From: Ashinkailepas kermadecensis
Lineage: Eukaryota; Arthropoda; Thecostraca; Neolepadidae
Reading direction: 5' to 3'
NCBI GenBank assembly: GCA_034440615.1
Contig: JAOTOM010005179.1
Location: forward strand, 1,291,001 to 1,355,000
DNA: 64,000 nt
Part shown: positions 35,864 to 50,951 of the stretch, piece by piece
How positions within the stretch are numbered: the stretch's first letter is position 1
Layout: every line of letters starts with the position of its first letter
Translations under genes and position numbers: made by a program
Notes under the pieces: model-generated
What the model was told of the DNA's origin: nothing
What the model saw: only the letters and a program-made list of their open reading frames with translations
The model's database searches: none

Positions 35864-36130
35864 CAACGCGAGGCAATGTCGCATCGGAAGTTTTTGATTA
35901 ACGACACTTGTGATTTAGAATGGTGAATTAGTGATGGTGGTGCCATCTTGTGCTCGCCCCAATGCCTTCCTTAGAGACGGATCGATAAGTGAGAAGGCCT
36001 CAGAATCAATCTGAAGACCCCATTCATGCACAGTGGTACAGACCACTCTTAAGCAAGAAATGGGTGGAATGGGGACACAATAATTTGCCAACTATTGCGT
36101 TATATTTACTAAAGGTGTTCACTACATGGA

Positions 36131-36305
<175 letters not shown>

Positions 36306-36431
36306 TGTCCTTTAAACAAAACTGGTGCTCTTTCCCAATGTTATTGTGCCATTTCGACACATATTTCCCACTCATGCAAGGATGATGTTAGTCTGTTGAT
36401 TCCAACTGTCTTTCCCTATCTCTATCCTTCC

Positions 36432-38954
<2,523 letters not shown>

Positions 38955-39447
38955 TTAGGCGACAGTAGGCGACGTCAGGCGATAGTAGGCGACGTCAGGT
39001 GACTGTAGGCGACGTCAGGCGACAGTAGGCGACGCCAGGCGACGTTAGGTGACAGTAGGCGACAGTAGGCGACGTCAGACGACAGTAGGCGACATTAGGT
39101 GACAGTAGGCGACGTCAGGTGACAGTAGGCGACGTCAGGCGACAGTAGGCGACGTCAGACGACAGTAGGCGACATTAGGTGACAGTAGGCGACGTTAGGT
39201 GACAGTAGGCGACGTCAGACGACAGTAGGCGACATTAGGTGACAGTAGGCGACGTCAGGTGACAGTAGGCGACGTCAGGTGACAGTAGGCGACATTAGGT
39301 GACAGTAGGTGACGTCAGGTGACAGTAGGCGACGTCGACGACAGTAGGCGACATTAGGTGACGTAGGCGACGCGGTGACGTGGCGACGTCGGTGACGTAG
39401 GCGACATTAGGTGACATGGGCTGGGCAGTAGGCGACGTCAGGCGTCG
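38955..39447. repeat. Minisatellite, 20 bp unit built from two 10-mers, about 24 copies
   Basis: GACAGTAGGC alternates with GACGTCAGGT, GACGTCAGAC or GACATTAGGT. Blocks of 60 bp such as GACGTCAGAC-GACAGTAGGC-GACATTAGGT recur. The right end (after 39340) has accumulated small deletions. Confidence 0.97.
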
Positions 39448-40692
39448 GCAGGGGACGTGATCTGTTCTCGCGCGGCAGGTATTTTCTATTTACAACATCC
39501 ACAGGACCAGCGGAGGCGTTCCAAGGCCTTCTCGGAATTGATGAGTGGTGCAAGAGAAAGCAAACGCTGTCGAACAGTGGCACAATAGCAGGAGATGACA
39601 GGCATTACGCAGTGCCATGCCTGGCTGACTTCCATACCACACCGCCACATGTTTCTTACACAGGTACATCAAAAGAAAACAAATGCACGAATCCAGGGGA
39701 ATGCACTTGATTAACATATGCTGCGAATTGTTTCCGAACATGGCATTTCTTCAACCGATGAAGCCCGACCGATACATAGATGCACATACTCAATCGACAT
39801 AATTGTTCAATTAGTTTTATATGCACCCATTGATAAAAACACACTTTCAATCTGATTTTGGACATTCGAGATGAATTACCAATCATCTGTAGTTTAAGTA
39901 GGCCTATATAGTAATAACAGTAGACAAATGTATGTTTCTGAAAATTATTGGGGGGGGGGGAACAATTCATGAAAGCCCAAATGAATTGGTGGCATGCCAC
40001 GTAGGGTTCCACGCTACAAATTGTGGTTGTTTAGGGGCAAAGCCAACATTGAGGGACAAGTGTCCAAGTTCCCAAAAGCACACAAAGCTACACCCCACGC
40101 CAGAAGAGGAGCATCGTAGGAGCATGACCTATCTGGTATCCTTCCCAGTAGCGCAACCAATATAGAGGAAAGGGTGTGTGTAGAGGGTAAGGGAATTAGT
40201 TGCAGACCGTTAAGCTATTTTCCCCTTTGTCATTGACAGTGGCGCAACAGTTCTGACCCCTACCTCGTCGTTGGCCTTCCTATTGTTGCACACATTCCGG
40301 CTGCCAGATTGCCCCTTCCAACGGCTCTCATGTGAACTGGAGGCAAGCTGTGATAATCTAGTCAATATCAGCAAATGCACACTGCCAGATCTATGCCACA
40401 GCCCATCTCTCAGTCAAATATTTCGTGGCCGAGGTGACGACTTATGGAACATGATGCTGCATGCCATGATGCATGACATGATGTAGTACATGATCGGTAT
40501 ACTCAGCGGCGTCTCCTGACAATAAGTGCTAAAGTTGTCTGATCCATTATCATTGAGCCCCTCCTTTGAACAGAACCTCACAGACCGGGACGGCGAAGCC
40601 TTGAAAGAGCTTCCTCGTCCAAACGTAATCATGGTTAGGAGCTGTTAAGTAGACTGCTGCCACAAAAGGGTCGAGGTCAACGCTGGTAGCCA
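39448..40692. other. Unique sequence, no gene seen
   Basis: Non-repetitive except for a short CATGATG/GCATGACATGATG word cluster at 40448-40490. No exon was recognised. Confidence 0.4.
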
Positions 40693-41397
40693 TCAGCGCC
40701 ACCCGCCAATCTCCACCACAGTTCCTCAGCACCACCTGCCAATCTCCACCACAGTGCCTCAGCACCACCTGCCAATCTCCACCACAGTGCCTCAGCACCG
40801 CCTGTCCATCTCCACCGCAGTGCCTCAGCACCGCCTGTCCATCTCCACCGCAGTACCTCAGCACCGCCTGTCCATCTCCACCGCAGTACCTCAGCACCGC
40901 CTGTCCATCTCCACCGCAGTACCTCAGCACCGCCTGTCCATCTCCACCGCAGTACCTCAGCACCGCCTGTCCATCTCCACCGCAGTACCTCAGCACCGCC
41001 TGTCCATCTCCACCGCAGTACCTCAGCACCGCCTGTCCATCACCTCAGCACCGCCTGTCCATCTCCACCGCAGTACCTCAGCACCGCCTGTCCATCTCCA
41101 CCGCAGTACCTCAGCACCGCCTGTCCATCTCCACCGCAGTACCTCAGCACCGCCTGTCCATCTCCACCGCAGTACCTCAGCACCGCCTGTCCATCTCCAC
41201 CGCAGTACCTGAGCACCACCTGCCAATCTCCACCACAGTTCCTCCACGCACCGAGTACCTAGACCGCCTGTCCAATCTCCACCACAGTGCCTCAGCACCG
41301 CCTGTCCATCTCCACCGCAGTGCCTCAGCACCGCCTGTCCATCTCCACCGCAGTGCCTCAGCACCGCCTGTCCATCTCCACCGCAGTGCCTCAGCTA
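40693..41397. repeat. Minisatellite, 33 bp unit, about 21 copies
   Basis: The unit is GCCTCAGCACCGCCTGTCC then ATCTCCACCGCAGT. Copies at both ends carry CACCTGCCAATCTCCACCACAGT and the centre is homogeneous with GTACCTCAGC. Homogenisation of the centre with diverged edges is the classic pattern of unequal exchange. Confidence 0.97.
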
Positions 41398-43430
41398 TTC
41401 CATGGGAGGTGCTGGCCAACTTAAATCCTATGTCTCTGTCCTTGACACAGGAGGGTCCGTTCCTCCGTCAGTGGCATATGAAGGCCGAAAGAGTGGTGGC
41501 CAAGCTACGTTTAGGCCCATGCTGGCCATGCAGTGCAACGTAATGCAATGCAACGTAGCGCTGATTTCAGATACCGCAGCTTCCAAAAGTAACATCAGGA
41601 TAATTTTCATTCATGGTGTCTTGTTCCTTACGCATGTCACTGGGTGTGTCTCGAATTTACTGAAGCCCAAATATCGCTCAACATTTTATACCCCATTTTA
41701 CATGTCCCTTTTAACGTCCCATGTCCCTGGTTTTACCATCCCATGTCCACTTTCCCTCCACGCTTGAATTTTCCAGAGGTGAATTACATTCCCAACGGCG
41801 AATAAAAAAAATCAGATTGAATTCGACTGTTTGCTGGAGTAGCTTTACAGACTGGGTGTGCCGCCAATGTTCTGACCGCCCGACTGTGGCGTCCCCACAA
41901 TTACCGGGCCAATCGTCAGCTGACTCTCTCAGAGGGACGAAATGTGAGCGCGTGCGCACATTTAGCTCCCTGCGAGTGCATCCAAACTAGAACGATATCA
42001 ATTCCAACGACGATTTCAGCCATGTCTTGCCAGAATAGAGGATATAATAAAAATCGATAAAATGAAGGTAACCAGAGGTGACCATAAGCTGCAGATGATT
42101 ATGTTCAGGATAAGAGTTGAACTATATTCACTAAGTTTGTCGGGAACTTCTCGCATCAGCTGGCCAGCTGGCTAGCGCCGAGCGTCAGTTTGTTGGAACA
42201 TGATAACCCCGCCGGGATTGGCAGACCACAGTGACAGGCAGGCTTATTGAGACAGACAACGATTATTTCAGGAATATTCGGGCACGCACGGGAAATGGAT
42301 GAGATTAGGCATGTTAATCGTCAACGCGAGCGAACGTAGGATCAAGCAGTTCAGGCGGATGCATAGTTTTTTTTTGTAGAACGAAGAAAAGAAGTATAGG
42401 GCGGAGTTAAGGTTTGCTCCAAAAGGTCGATATTACATCCCAAAGATAACGGAAATTCCTTTGAATTAATTTCATCTTGTTTGCGAAATTCGGGTGTTAT
42501 GTCAGCCATACAGACATGTTATGCACAGCGCAGGAAATAGGTGCCCACCAAAAGGTTCTAACTGGCACTGACTATAATAGGATCTGACAAAATCAACTTT
42601 CTGGTGCACAGCTATAGCCTCCGCTGTACTTAAATTGTCTGTATGGTTGCTGTTGCGTCCGAATATCACAAAGGATAATTTTCCTACATCACTATCATTA
42701 CTTGCCTTTTTCCTTCCAACGTTTTGGATATGTTCTTCGACCCTTCTCTATAAATCTTTCTTCACAGTGACACGAATCTAGGAGCAGGAAAAAGCCGATA
42801 GAGAGCCACACCTCTCCTTTCGGTAGGCTTTGCGATTAAACCAAGCACTGGGCGGTTGATGAGGAAGCGTATTTAAATGACAACTCCGTGCTCCAAACCT
42901 GGAAAAATGATAATAACTGATGTACGAAAAAGTGCGCCCACCTCCTCTGACGTACCTATGCCTTCCATAATAATGCCTTATTTCCATGATCTTACCACTT
43001 AGCTCATTTCAGTTAACTATTGGGTTTCTCGAAAAAAAATCGAAATGTGTAGGTTATCTTTAACCGCCCCTTCAAGCCTGTCATCCAGGAGTGCAGATCT
43101 CGTCAGATTCCAGGGGGTTCCGGGTCCAGCGCTGGTGATGGCCGGTATTGGGAAACTCTTTCCTCTCTACCACCCCTCTCACTCAAACAAAGTGTTAAGT
43201 TGGAAGGGCGAATAAATAAAATGTAATGTCATTCAGGAATATTTTCTTTGTAAAAATATGTCATAGCTGGCTTATCCCGCTTCATGTTGACGTTTCCAGC
43301 TCAACGAGAGAATGCATTCCGAGCCGATATATACATCAGTCCATAATAGAAAAAGTGAACGTAGTCTTATGATACAACACTGACGTGACACCCGGTGCAT
43401 ACACGCTTACACATGGCCAGTGCTTAAAGT
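41398..43430. other. Unique AT-rich sequence, no gene seen
   Basis: Two kilobases of non-repetitive DNA with only short open frames and no recognisable family. Confidence 0.4.
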
Positions 43431-43469
43431 GCCTTGGACATGACATGGGCAGTGTTACTCGGAAATCCA

Positions 43470-43602
43470 AGGGGAGGACACAGGGCCATGCCACCCCCAA
43501 GATACCGGTTTTGCCGAAATTTTGCACAACGGCATTTTTTCCGAAATCTAAAAACATGGTATAACATCGCATAGAAAACATGCTATGACACCGCATAGAC
43601 GT
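43470..43602. repeat. Partial duplicate of the adjacent inverted-repeat element
   Basis: Contains CCACCCCCAAGATACCGGTT, GCCGAAATTTTGCAC and CCGAAATCTAAAAACA, which match in order GGCCCCCAAGAGGCCGATTT, GGCGAGATTTTGCAC and CCAAATCTAGGAGCA inside 43603-43857. It appears to be a second, truncated copy. Confidence 0.6.
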
Positions 43603-43857
43603 CACTGGTGGATCTAACGGGGGATTGGCAGCACAGTGGTCATGGCCCCCAAGAGGCCGATTTTGGCGAGATTTTGCACTCAAATGACATATTCTCCAAA
43701 TCTAGGAGCATCCTATGAGGTAGATATTGTCGTAAGCAGACTCCATGGTGTTGGCTGTTCTGAATCAGAAGTTTTGTTTTCTCGACATCGGAGGATTTCC
43801 TTTAACTTCACCTCCCCTCAAACCGATCAAAAACGAGGCTTCTGGATCCGCCCGTGG
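43603..43857. mobile_element. Small inverted-repeat element (MITE-like)
   Basis: The left end CACTGGTGGATCTAACGGGG and the right end, read on the other strand, CCACGGGCGGATCCAGAAG are imperfect inverted repeats around GG-GGATC-A. The length of about 255 bp and absence of coding sequence fit a non-autonomous DNA transposon. GGGGCGGATCCAG-type ends are common in animal hAT-like elements. Target-site duplications are not clear. Confidence 0.5.
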
Positions 43858-44482
43858 ACAACGTAGCGTAGGTTTGTTGCGGTTGGTGGCAGAATTGACA
43901 TAACCGCAGCTTGGAGCTGAAAACTGCTTGCAGTTGACATTAGCATAGGGCAAATATGAAAATCAGATTTCGCTCTTAGGTGACTGGCATGAAGGCCAGA
44001 AATGAAGTTTTGTTTGTCGATACTTGCGATCGAATTTTATGAACATGGATAATTTAGCTGGCCGTCGACAACGTGACACGCCTGAAAAGATTCCATTCCT
44101 GTCAAATTAATGTTTGCGTTTGAACACTGAAGGGATAATTTCAGTATAACCGCTTCTTAGAGCCTCGACAGAGAGAAAATGACGCTTGATCCGGTTGGAG
44201 TGATACATAGGTGCAGCGCAATGTCATGTGAAAAGGATTATCCTCCATTTTTGCTTAAAGCTGTAGAATGCTACCTTACTATATAATTTATGCCGATGGT
44301 TTTGTTTTGCTGTGCATCAACATGTATTCAGTACTGTTGTATACCTGCCTACCATGGACGCTGCATTGTTGTTGCAAATTTTTCATAAACACTATACACA
44401 CCACCAGTTCGCTGGACACCCTGACCCTGCCTGGAACGACCGATCTCGGTCTCGAGGGGTTCCGGATCTCCAACCCACCAGG
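43858..44482. other. Unique sequence, no gene seen
   Basis: AT-rich DNA between two small transposon-like elements. No exon was recognised. Confidence 0.4.
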
Positions 44483-44688
44483 CAGTGGCGCAACCAGGAT
44501 TTTCTTAAGGGGGCCCGACAAAAGGTATGCCCTGAATCACCGATCGCTTTCTGCGCGCGAAGCGCGGGTTTGTTTAAATTTGTGGTTTTAAGTGGTGAAA
44601 ATCCACAAATTTCTTACCCATCTGGTGCATTTTTGGTTCCTGGGGGGGGAGGGGAGGTGCAGCCAATTTCCCCTTGGCTGCGCCTTTG
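44483..44688. mobile_element. Small inverted-repeat transposon (MITE), copy 2
   Basis: The left end CAGTGGCGCAACCAGGATTT and right end CCTTGGCTGCGCCTTTG are imperfect inverted repeats. The subterminal AAGGGGGCCC on the left and a G-run on the right resemble the copies at 27573 and 56886. CAGTGGCG fits the CAGNG start of hAT elements. No transposase, and no clear 8 bp target duplication. Confidence 0.65.
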
Positions 44689-44839
44689 TCCCATCTCCAT
44701 CTCTGCTACTATCGGTTAACAGAGAGATGTGCCGAATTCACTCTCGGAAGTAGCAGCCGTATATAATACACACCAGTCTGCTATTACACCAGTTCGTGGC
44801 TGTTATATCCGGAGATCTGAACAGAACGGCGCAACCCGA

Positions 44840-45026
44840 CACTGTTACAACAGGTGGCACACGAACCACGCCTGGCCTAAATCCTACAACAGTGGCCCCT
44901 ACACCCTCACAACAGGTGGCACACGCCTGGCCTTACTACAACCCTCACAACAGGTGACTCACGCATGGCCCATTGACCTGCAGCAACCTTTACTATAGGT
45001 ATCACACGCATGGCCCATTGGTCTCA
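44840..45026. repeat. Degenerate tandem repeat, about 50 bp, 4 copies
   Basis: ACAACAGGTGGCACACG occurs at about 44847 and 44908, followed by related ACAACAGGTGACTCACGC and ACTATAGGTATCACACGC units with GCATGGCCCATTG endings. Confidence 0.8.
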
Positions 45027-45235
45027 AGTGCCTTTTACATGTTGACACAATGATCCCAACTCGGATTACTTGTAATTGCCCAGGGCCGTAAAAGACCGTG
45101 GGAGCCATGATTAGTAGGCCATCCACGTGGAGCGCGCACTTCTTCTCCTCATCCACCGACGCGAAAACCCAAAACAGCATTGAACCTCGCTCAGATTATC
45201 TTATTTGTGTCCGTGTGTCCATTACCCTGGCGACG

Positions 45236-46085
45236 GCGAAGTCAACTGTCGCAGGGATCCGTGTCCGCGTGACCGCTATCATGGCGGATACAGAGTCAGT
45301 TGCCGCAGGGACACGTGTCCGCTACTCTGGCGGTGACGGAGTCAGCTGCCGCAGGGACACGTGTCCGCTACCCTGGCGGTGACGGAGTCAGCTGCCGCAG
45401 GGACACGTGTCCGCGTGACCGCTATCATGCCGGATACAGAGTCAACTGCCACAGGGATCCGTGTCCGCTACCCTGGCGGCGGGGTAGTCAGCTACCGCAG
45501 GGACCCGTGTCCGCTACCCTGGCGGTGACAGAGTCAGTTGCCGCACGGACACGTGTCCGCTACTCTGGCGGTGGCGGAGTCAGCTGCCGCAGGGACACGT
45601 GTCCGCTACTCTGGCGGTGACGGAGTCAGCTGCCGCAGGGACACGTGTCCGCGTGACCGCTATCATGGCGGATACAGAGTCAACTGCCACAGGGATCCGT
45701 GTCCGCTACCCTGGCGGTGACGGAGTCAGCTGTCGCAGGGATCCGTGTCTGCGTGACCGCTATCATGGCGGATACAGAGTCAACTGCCACAGGGATCCGT
45801 GTCCGCTAGCTTGGCTGCGGTGGAGTCAGCTGCTGCAGGGTGCCGTGTCCGCGTGTCCGCTACCCTGGCGGCGGGGTAGTCAGCTACCGCAGGGACCCGT
45901 GTCCGCTACCCTGGCGGTGACAGAGTCAGTTGCCGCAGGGACACGTGTCCGCTACTCTGGCGGTGGCGGAGTCAGCTGCCGCAGGGACACGTGTCCGCTA
46001 CCCTGGCGGTGACGGAGTCAGCTGCCGCAGGGACACGTGTCCGTGTGGCCGCTACCCTGGCGGTGACGGAGTCAGCTGTCGGATG
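45236..46085. repeat. Minisatellite, 46 bp and longer units, about 18 copies, with a 12 bp palindrome
   Basis: The short unit contains GTCAGCTGCCGCAGGGACAC, GTGTCCGCTACCCTGG and CGGTGACGGA. A second type contains GCGTGACCGCTATCATGGCGG and CAACTGCCACAGGGATCC. The GGACACGTGTCC in many short units is a perfect palindrome with a CACGTG E-box at its centre. Both types are interleaved, which implies block duplications. Confidence 0.96.
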
Positions 46086-47284
46086 GATGGGCGGATGTCA
46101 GGGCGTTCTCCCTCTGCGTGCGTCTGCTCGTCCGACACGCCGTGACACAGGTGTCCGCTGTAGCTGGCCTGTAGCTGGCCATTGTCATAGGCGCATAACA
46201 AACCCAACACATCGACAGTGCACGTGTCGGTTGACCGGGCGTTTCTTGTCGCACCGCCACGTTGAGCCGACGTACTGACTGATACGTGCCTTGGAAGAGG
46301 CTGGTATCATTCAAGAAAACCATGCGTTTACACATTGGTAGCTTCCTTAACTGCGTCGACCGCCGCCGTCAGGCCACCAGCAGTACACCGTTCATTTTAT
46401 GATGATGCGGTGGCAAATGAATCTCTGCATTATGGAGACCTTTATTCTCGAATTGTCTTGCTAATGTCTCATGTCGTTTTTGATGATTCCGAACATCAAC
46501 TTCATCTTAACTTTCTCGAAGTCGTTTTGCCCGCACTGATCGATTTAAAGCTTTTGAAAGGTGAAATTGTCACATATTGTGTGCTGTGGTTACTAATATA
46601 AACAAAATGTAACAAACTAGTCACTTGTTTTTGTAAAATGTGGACGATGGAGATTCACTTGACACGAGACTCAGTGCATTAATACATTCCATTAATACTG
46701 AAAATTGACTTTCAAGTGAAACGATTGTATAGTTCAGATTTACTTCATAGATGGCGCTAGTGTCCGACGCAGCTCTCAAACTCTGCGTTGGAGATTGTGT
46801 AGTAATCATGTAATACTTATTATTAAATTAATTATTAGATGGTAAATTTGAGATGTTAACGATTCTTTTAAGGCATATGGTTGCAAATTGTTGGCCATCA
46901 GTGTCCAAGTACTTACATTTGAATCGAGAACTTGTAGTTTTTTTATCCAGTCAGAGGTGCGCCTTCAGCTCCTCTTACAGCGATATATTTCCGGAATCCA
47001 TTGACATTGATGAACTGTTCATGAACGCCATAAGTCACTGCTGCATTAATTTTATCCCTTTATGCCAAAATAAAACATTGGTTAGCTATAGATGTGAGGA
47101 GATAGGGTAGAATAGAAGAAGGGCATGACATTGCAAAGGACTGCACTGCTGTGTTTTGTGACGACCGTGACAGCCAGACAAGAGGGGAGGGCATCGTGCA
47201 ATCGGATCGCATGACATGTGAGCAGATGAGTGTGCTCCATGTATCGGTAAATATGTACCCCGGGTATGTGCATGCAGGCCATTT
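46086..47284. other. Unique sequence, no gene seen
   Basis: Becomes AT-rich after 46400. Open frames up to 88 codons have no recognisable domain. Confidence 0.4.
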
Positions 47285-47455
47285 CGCGTGTGACGGGAAG
47301 CACACCGGGCACATTGTCGCGTGTGACGGGAACCACACCGGGCACATTGTCGCGTGTGACGGGAACCACACCGGGCACATTGTCGCGTGTGACGGGAACC
47401 ACACCGGGCACATTGTCGCGTGTGACGGGAACCACACCGGGCACATTGTCGCGTA
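47285..47455. repeat. Minisatellite, 33 bp x 5
   Basis: CGCGTGTGACGGGAACCACA then CCGGGCACATTGT recurs at 47285, 47318, 47351, 47384 and 47417; only the first copy differs (GAAGCAC). Confidence 0.97.
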
Positions 47456-48568
47456 AAACCTCAAAGCTTCTCTGCATGATTGTATGGCAGGTGGGCAGGC
47501 GCGCTAAACGTTGCTTTCATCGGTGATGACTGGACTAAGCAAGGTCGTTCGGTGGAAGGGGGATGAAGACAACTGAAAAAACTGATAAAACTGAAGAAAA
47601 AACTGATAGGGTGGCCTATGGGTCGAATTATGTGCGTGTGCCACCTAGGCGGAATTTCGTTATCGCGCTCTTTTTGGTCTGCTGGAGGAAAAAAAACAAT
47701 CGTGTCCAGGGCAATCTCTGGACCAGTCGGAAAACATGTTGCATGAGATGTCGACAAACTGGATGCCATTGTATTTTCCACAGCGATTTTCTCGATCTGC
47801 CATCACACGTTGAGCAGGGCATAAGAACTGCTATGACGCTACTGTATCAATGTGCTTAATTTACATATTGTATAAGTAGTGCTACTGATGGGTACGAGAT
47901 CGTGTGCATGGAAAAATGTGCATGGCGGGTGCCCTCGTGTGACCTGGCGTCCTGAGACATGTACCGGGCTGGTTAACGTTCAGCAGTATGCGAAGGACGG
48001 ACAGGATATAGAGCCGCCTCTAGCGAGAAGAATGGGCGAGGGAAACATGTCTAAGCTCATCGAAGAACCACTTCAGACAGTGGTTCTTTGTCACTCACAG
48101 TCAACGGAGAGGTTGGCAAAACTGAAAACTGAAGCATTCGCTCCGAAAGTTGAGATGAGCACTCACTAAGCAAAAGGAAATTTCGAAAAAGGCACCAAGA
48201 ATACGGTCGGTCACGACATAAATTGCACATTAAAGCCAATTTTCACATTGGAAGAGTCGTGTCTGCCGCAACCGTATTGTGTGTAGTGAAAGCATGGGAT
48301 ATCTAAATACACATTGCAATATAATACGCCTGTTACGAATGCAATTCTCATGAACTCGTCTATCGGCACCTGACGAGGCCTTCGATTTGCCTATATCTGC
48401 TTCTTTATATTTGTTAACATGCTGCAATTTGCTATAGCTAGCGACATAAGCTTAATGTTTTGACATGTAAGAGGAAAACGAGTACAGCTGTGGCTTGTGG
48501 GCCCCTATAAATGCAGTTTCATGAATATTAGCAACTTATAAACATGTCTCGCTATGATTTATATATAT

Positions 48569-48603
<35 letters not shown>

Positions 48604-48860
48604 GTTTACATATAACATTTAAGACGAGCTGAAAATTCCCCTCGCATCAAGGTTTTGGTTGGGGGATTGCTCCCTCTTTCCTAATCCGCCAATGACTGTG
48701 TCGTTAGTTCAATGGGATGCTTCCAGTACCGAGCGTTCTAGAGAAGCATTCTTCACCTCAATCCACATTATGTCAGCATCACCTCAGTCACCAGCATCAC
48801 CTGTCAGCACACTGGACGCGATGACTTGCAGGTGGCTCGTGTCGACGCCTGGTATCTGTC
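47456..48860. other. Unique sequence with one hairpin and a TA/CA microsatellite
   Basis: No exon was recognised. It contains the hairpin at 48063-48088, annotated separately, and an AT/AC dinucleotide stretch at about 48560-48601. Confidence 0.4.
48063..48088. repeat. Perfect 10 bp hairpin
   Basis: AAGAACCACT pairs with AGTGGTTCTT around the 6 nt loop TCAGAC. One more G-T and one C-G pair could extend it. The stem is too short for a miRNA precursor. Confidence 0.85.
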
Positions 48861-49018
48861 TACTGAGCCGCACTGACAGGTCACCTATACGTGGAGTGCC
48901 AGCGTCATGGCCCTGCTGGTAGCCTGTCTGCTGTCTGCTGGTAGCCTACTGAGCCGCACTGACAGGTCACCTATACGTGGAGTGCCAGCGTCATGGCCCT
49001 GCTGGTAGCCTGTCGGCA
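48861..49018. repeat. Direct duplication, about 87 bp period, 2 copies
   Basis: TACTGAGCCGCACTGACAGG through TGCTGGTAGCCTGTC appears at 48861 and again at 48948 with no differences seen. Confidence 0.9.
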
Positions 49019-49084
49019 TCACATCCCTGTCTGTGCTTTCGCCTTTTTCACATTCCCTCCCTGCCCCCCCCCGCCCCTCCTCCC

Positions 49085-49430
49085 TTCGGCTCGAGTACCA
49101 GGTCTGCTGCTTCGCATTCTCACATGTCGTCTCCCAGCCCGAATGTCGAGTCTGCTGCTACGTCTTCTCACGTGCCCCCCCCCCACCCCACCCCTCCCCC
49201 GGCTCGAATGCTGGATCTGTCTTCTCGTTCTCCGGCTCGAATGCCGTTCTCCGGCTCGGATGCCGTTCTCCGGCTCGGATGCCTGGTCTGCTGCTGCGCC
49301 TTCTCACGTGATGTCCCTGACTCCGGCCCGAGTACCGGGCCTGCTGCTCCACCTTCTCGCATGTCGTCCTCCAGCTCGAATACCAGGTTTGCTGCCTCGC
49401 GTTCTCACACAGGGGACGTCGAGGTAAGCT
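49085..49430. repeat. Degenerate TCTGCTGC / TTCTCACATG repeat, locus 1
   Basis: Imperfect units of about 45-60 bp share CGAGTACCAGGTCTGCTGC and CTTCTCACATGTCGTC. The same words appear at 50680-50790, so one repeat family occupies two nearby loci. Confidence 0.75.
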
Positions 49431-49982
49431 GAGTAAATTTGTACTTGGGATGGGATCGGGCGCATGTGGAGAGACGGATTGATTAGTTGTGCCTTTATTC
49501 TGAAAGGCTGATATTTTGGTTACAAATGAACCGCATACATTTTTTCTCAAACAGTTATATGTCGGTGATATTTTGACTTGTTCTGAAGCATCGCCCTTGT
49601 CTCAGCTTACCCCAAGCTGGTGGCTGGTGGTAAGTTGATCATAGTGGTGGAGTTGGTTGATCACAATCCTTATTTATGTAAACAAATGCTGTGATGACTA
49701 CTGAGCAGTGTTAATTTTAGTGTTGCAGACTTTTTAGTGTTGCAGACTTTTTGTTGTCACTTTTTGTCACCTCACGTGTTCTGGTGGAAAAGCACGAAGC
49801 AATCAGAAAATACCACGCAGCATACTTCGACCTGAATGTTCGCCGCCTTTTTATCTAGTATTGTCACACCATAGCTCCTATCATATCAATTTGCTTAACG
49901 CCAATAGGCTGAACAACAATTATATGTCAATTTGTCTCATGCTTCATGAGGAAAGCATCAGCAACATGCAGCACATTGATAA
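49431..49982. other. Unique sequence, no gene seen
   Basis: AT-rich, with a short duplication of TTTTTAGTGTTGCAGAC-like sequence at 49720-49752. Confidence 0.4.
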
Positions 49983-50270
49983 ACCACGGCTCATCCACGG
50001 CTGACCTCGGATAGATCACGGCTCATCCACGGCTGACCTCGGATAGATCACGGCTCATCCACGGCTGACCTCGGATAGATCACGGCTCATCCACGGCTGA
50101 CCTCGGATAGATCACGGCTCATCCACGGCTGACCTCGGATAGATCACGGCTCATCCACGGCTGACCTCGGATAGACCACGGCTCATCCACGGCTGACCTC
50201 GGATAGATCACGGCTCATCCACGGCTGACCTCGGATAGATCACGGCTCATCCACGGCTGACCTTGGCTGA
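49983..50270. repeat. Minisatellite, 32 bp x 9
   Basis: ATCACGGCTCATCCACGGCT then GACCTCGGATAG repeats every 32 bp, nearly perfect, with ACC for ATC in a few copies. Confidence 0.97.
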
Positions 50271-50679
50271 CCTTGCCCCGCCCCGGTCGCGATTGTTCGA
50301 CTACCCCATATCCACCTCACTTCAAATAAAATATGGCTGCTGATCTCCTGATCATCCCACGCCAAAATGGCTTTGATGGATTTCAAGATAAAACACAATT
50401 GTGTACTGTGGTCAGAATCCTATATGTTACGGATTAGGAAGACGAAAAACACTTTTAAGTCAAGGAATAATTACTTCAGACCTTAAAAACAGATTTTTCT
50501 TCGAGACTCATTAGATATCTACCGCTCCCCCCCCCTCCCAGCCAACCAAAAAATGGAGACTTTCTTCGAAGTGTCGGCAGGTGTATTATGAGTTCCTATG
50601 ACAACATAGAAGGTGAGATAATGGGGGGGGGGCTCAACTTACCTGGAGGCTCAACTAACTTCACTTTCCCCTCCCGTCC
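50271..50679. other. Unique sequence, no gene seen
   Basis: AT-rich with short C- and G-runs near 50525 and 50625. No exon was recognised. Confidence 0.4.
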
Positions 50680-50790
50680 CCAGCCGGAGTACTGCATCTC
50701 CTGCTCCACCCCCTCACTCACATGTAGTCCCCTTGTACCGGGTCTACTGTTCCGCCTTCTCACATACCGTCCCCAGCCGGAGTACCGGTG
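50680..50790. repeat. Degenerate TCTGCTGC / TTCTCACATG repeat, locus 2
   Basis: Two imperfect units with CCCAGCCGGAGTAC, CTACTGTTCCGCC and TTCTCACATACCGTCC, related to 49085-49430. Confidence 0.7.
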
Positions 50791-50951
50791 GGTACTCCTC
50801 TGGCACTCAACCTCACAGTGTCTCCTCTGATACTGACCCTGTTGGTGGGCTTTCCTCTGGTACGGAACCCTACAGGTTCTTTGATAATGGGTCCTACTGG
50901 TGGGTACTCCTCTGGTACGAAACCCTGTCACCTCCAGTACTGTGGACCACA

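Noticed and set aside
49983..50270. CRISPR array
   Set aside because: The 32 bp repeats are contiguous with no unique spacers, and the DNA is animal; the same applies to all arrays in the window.
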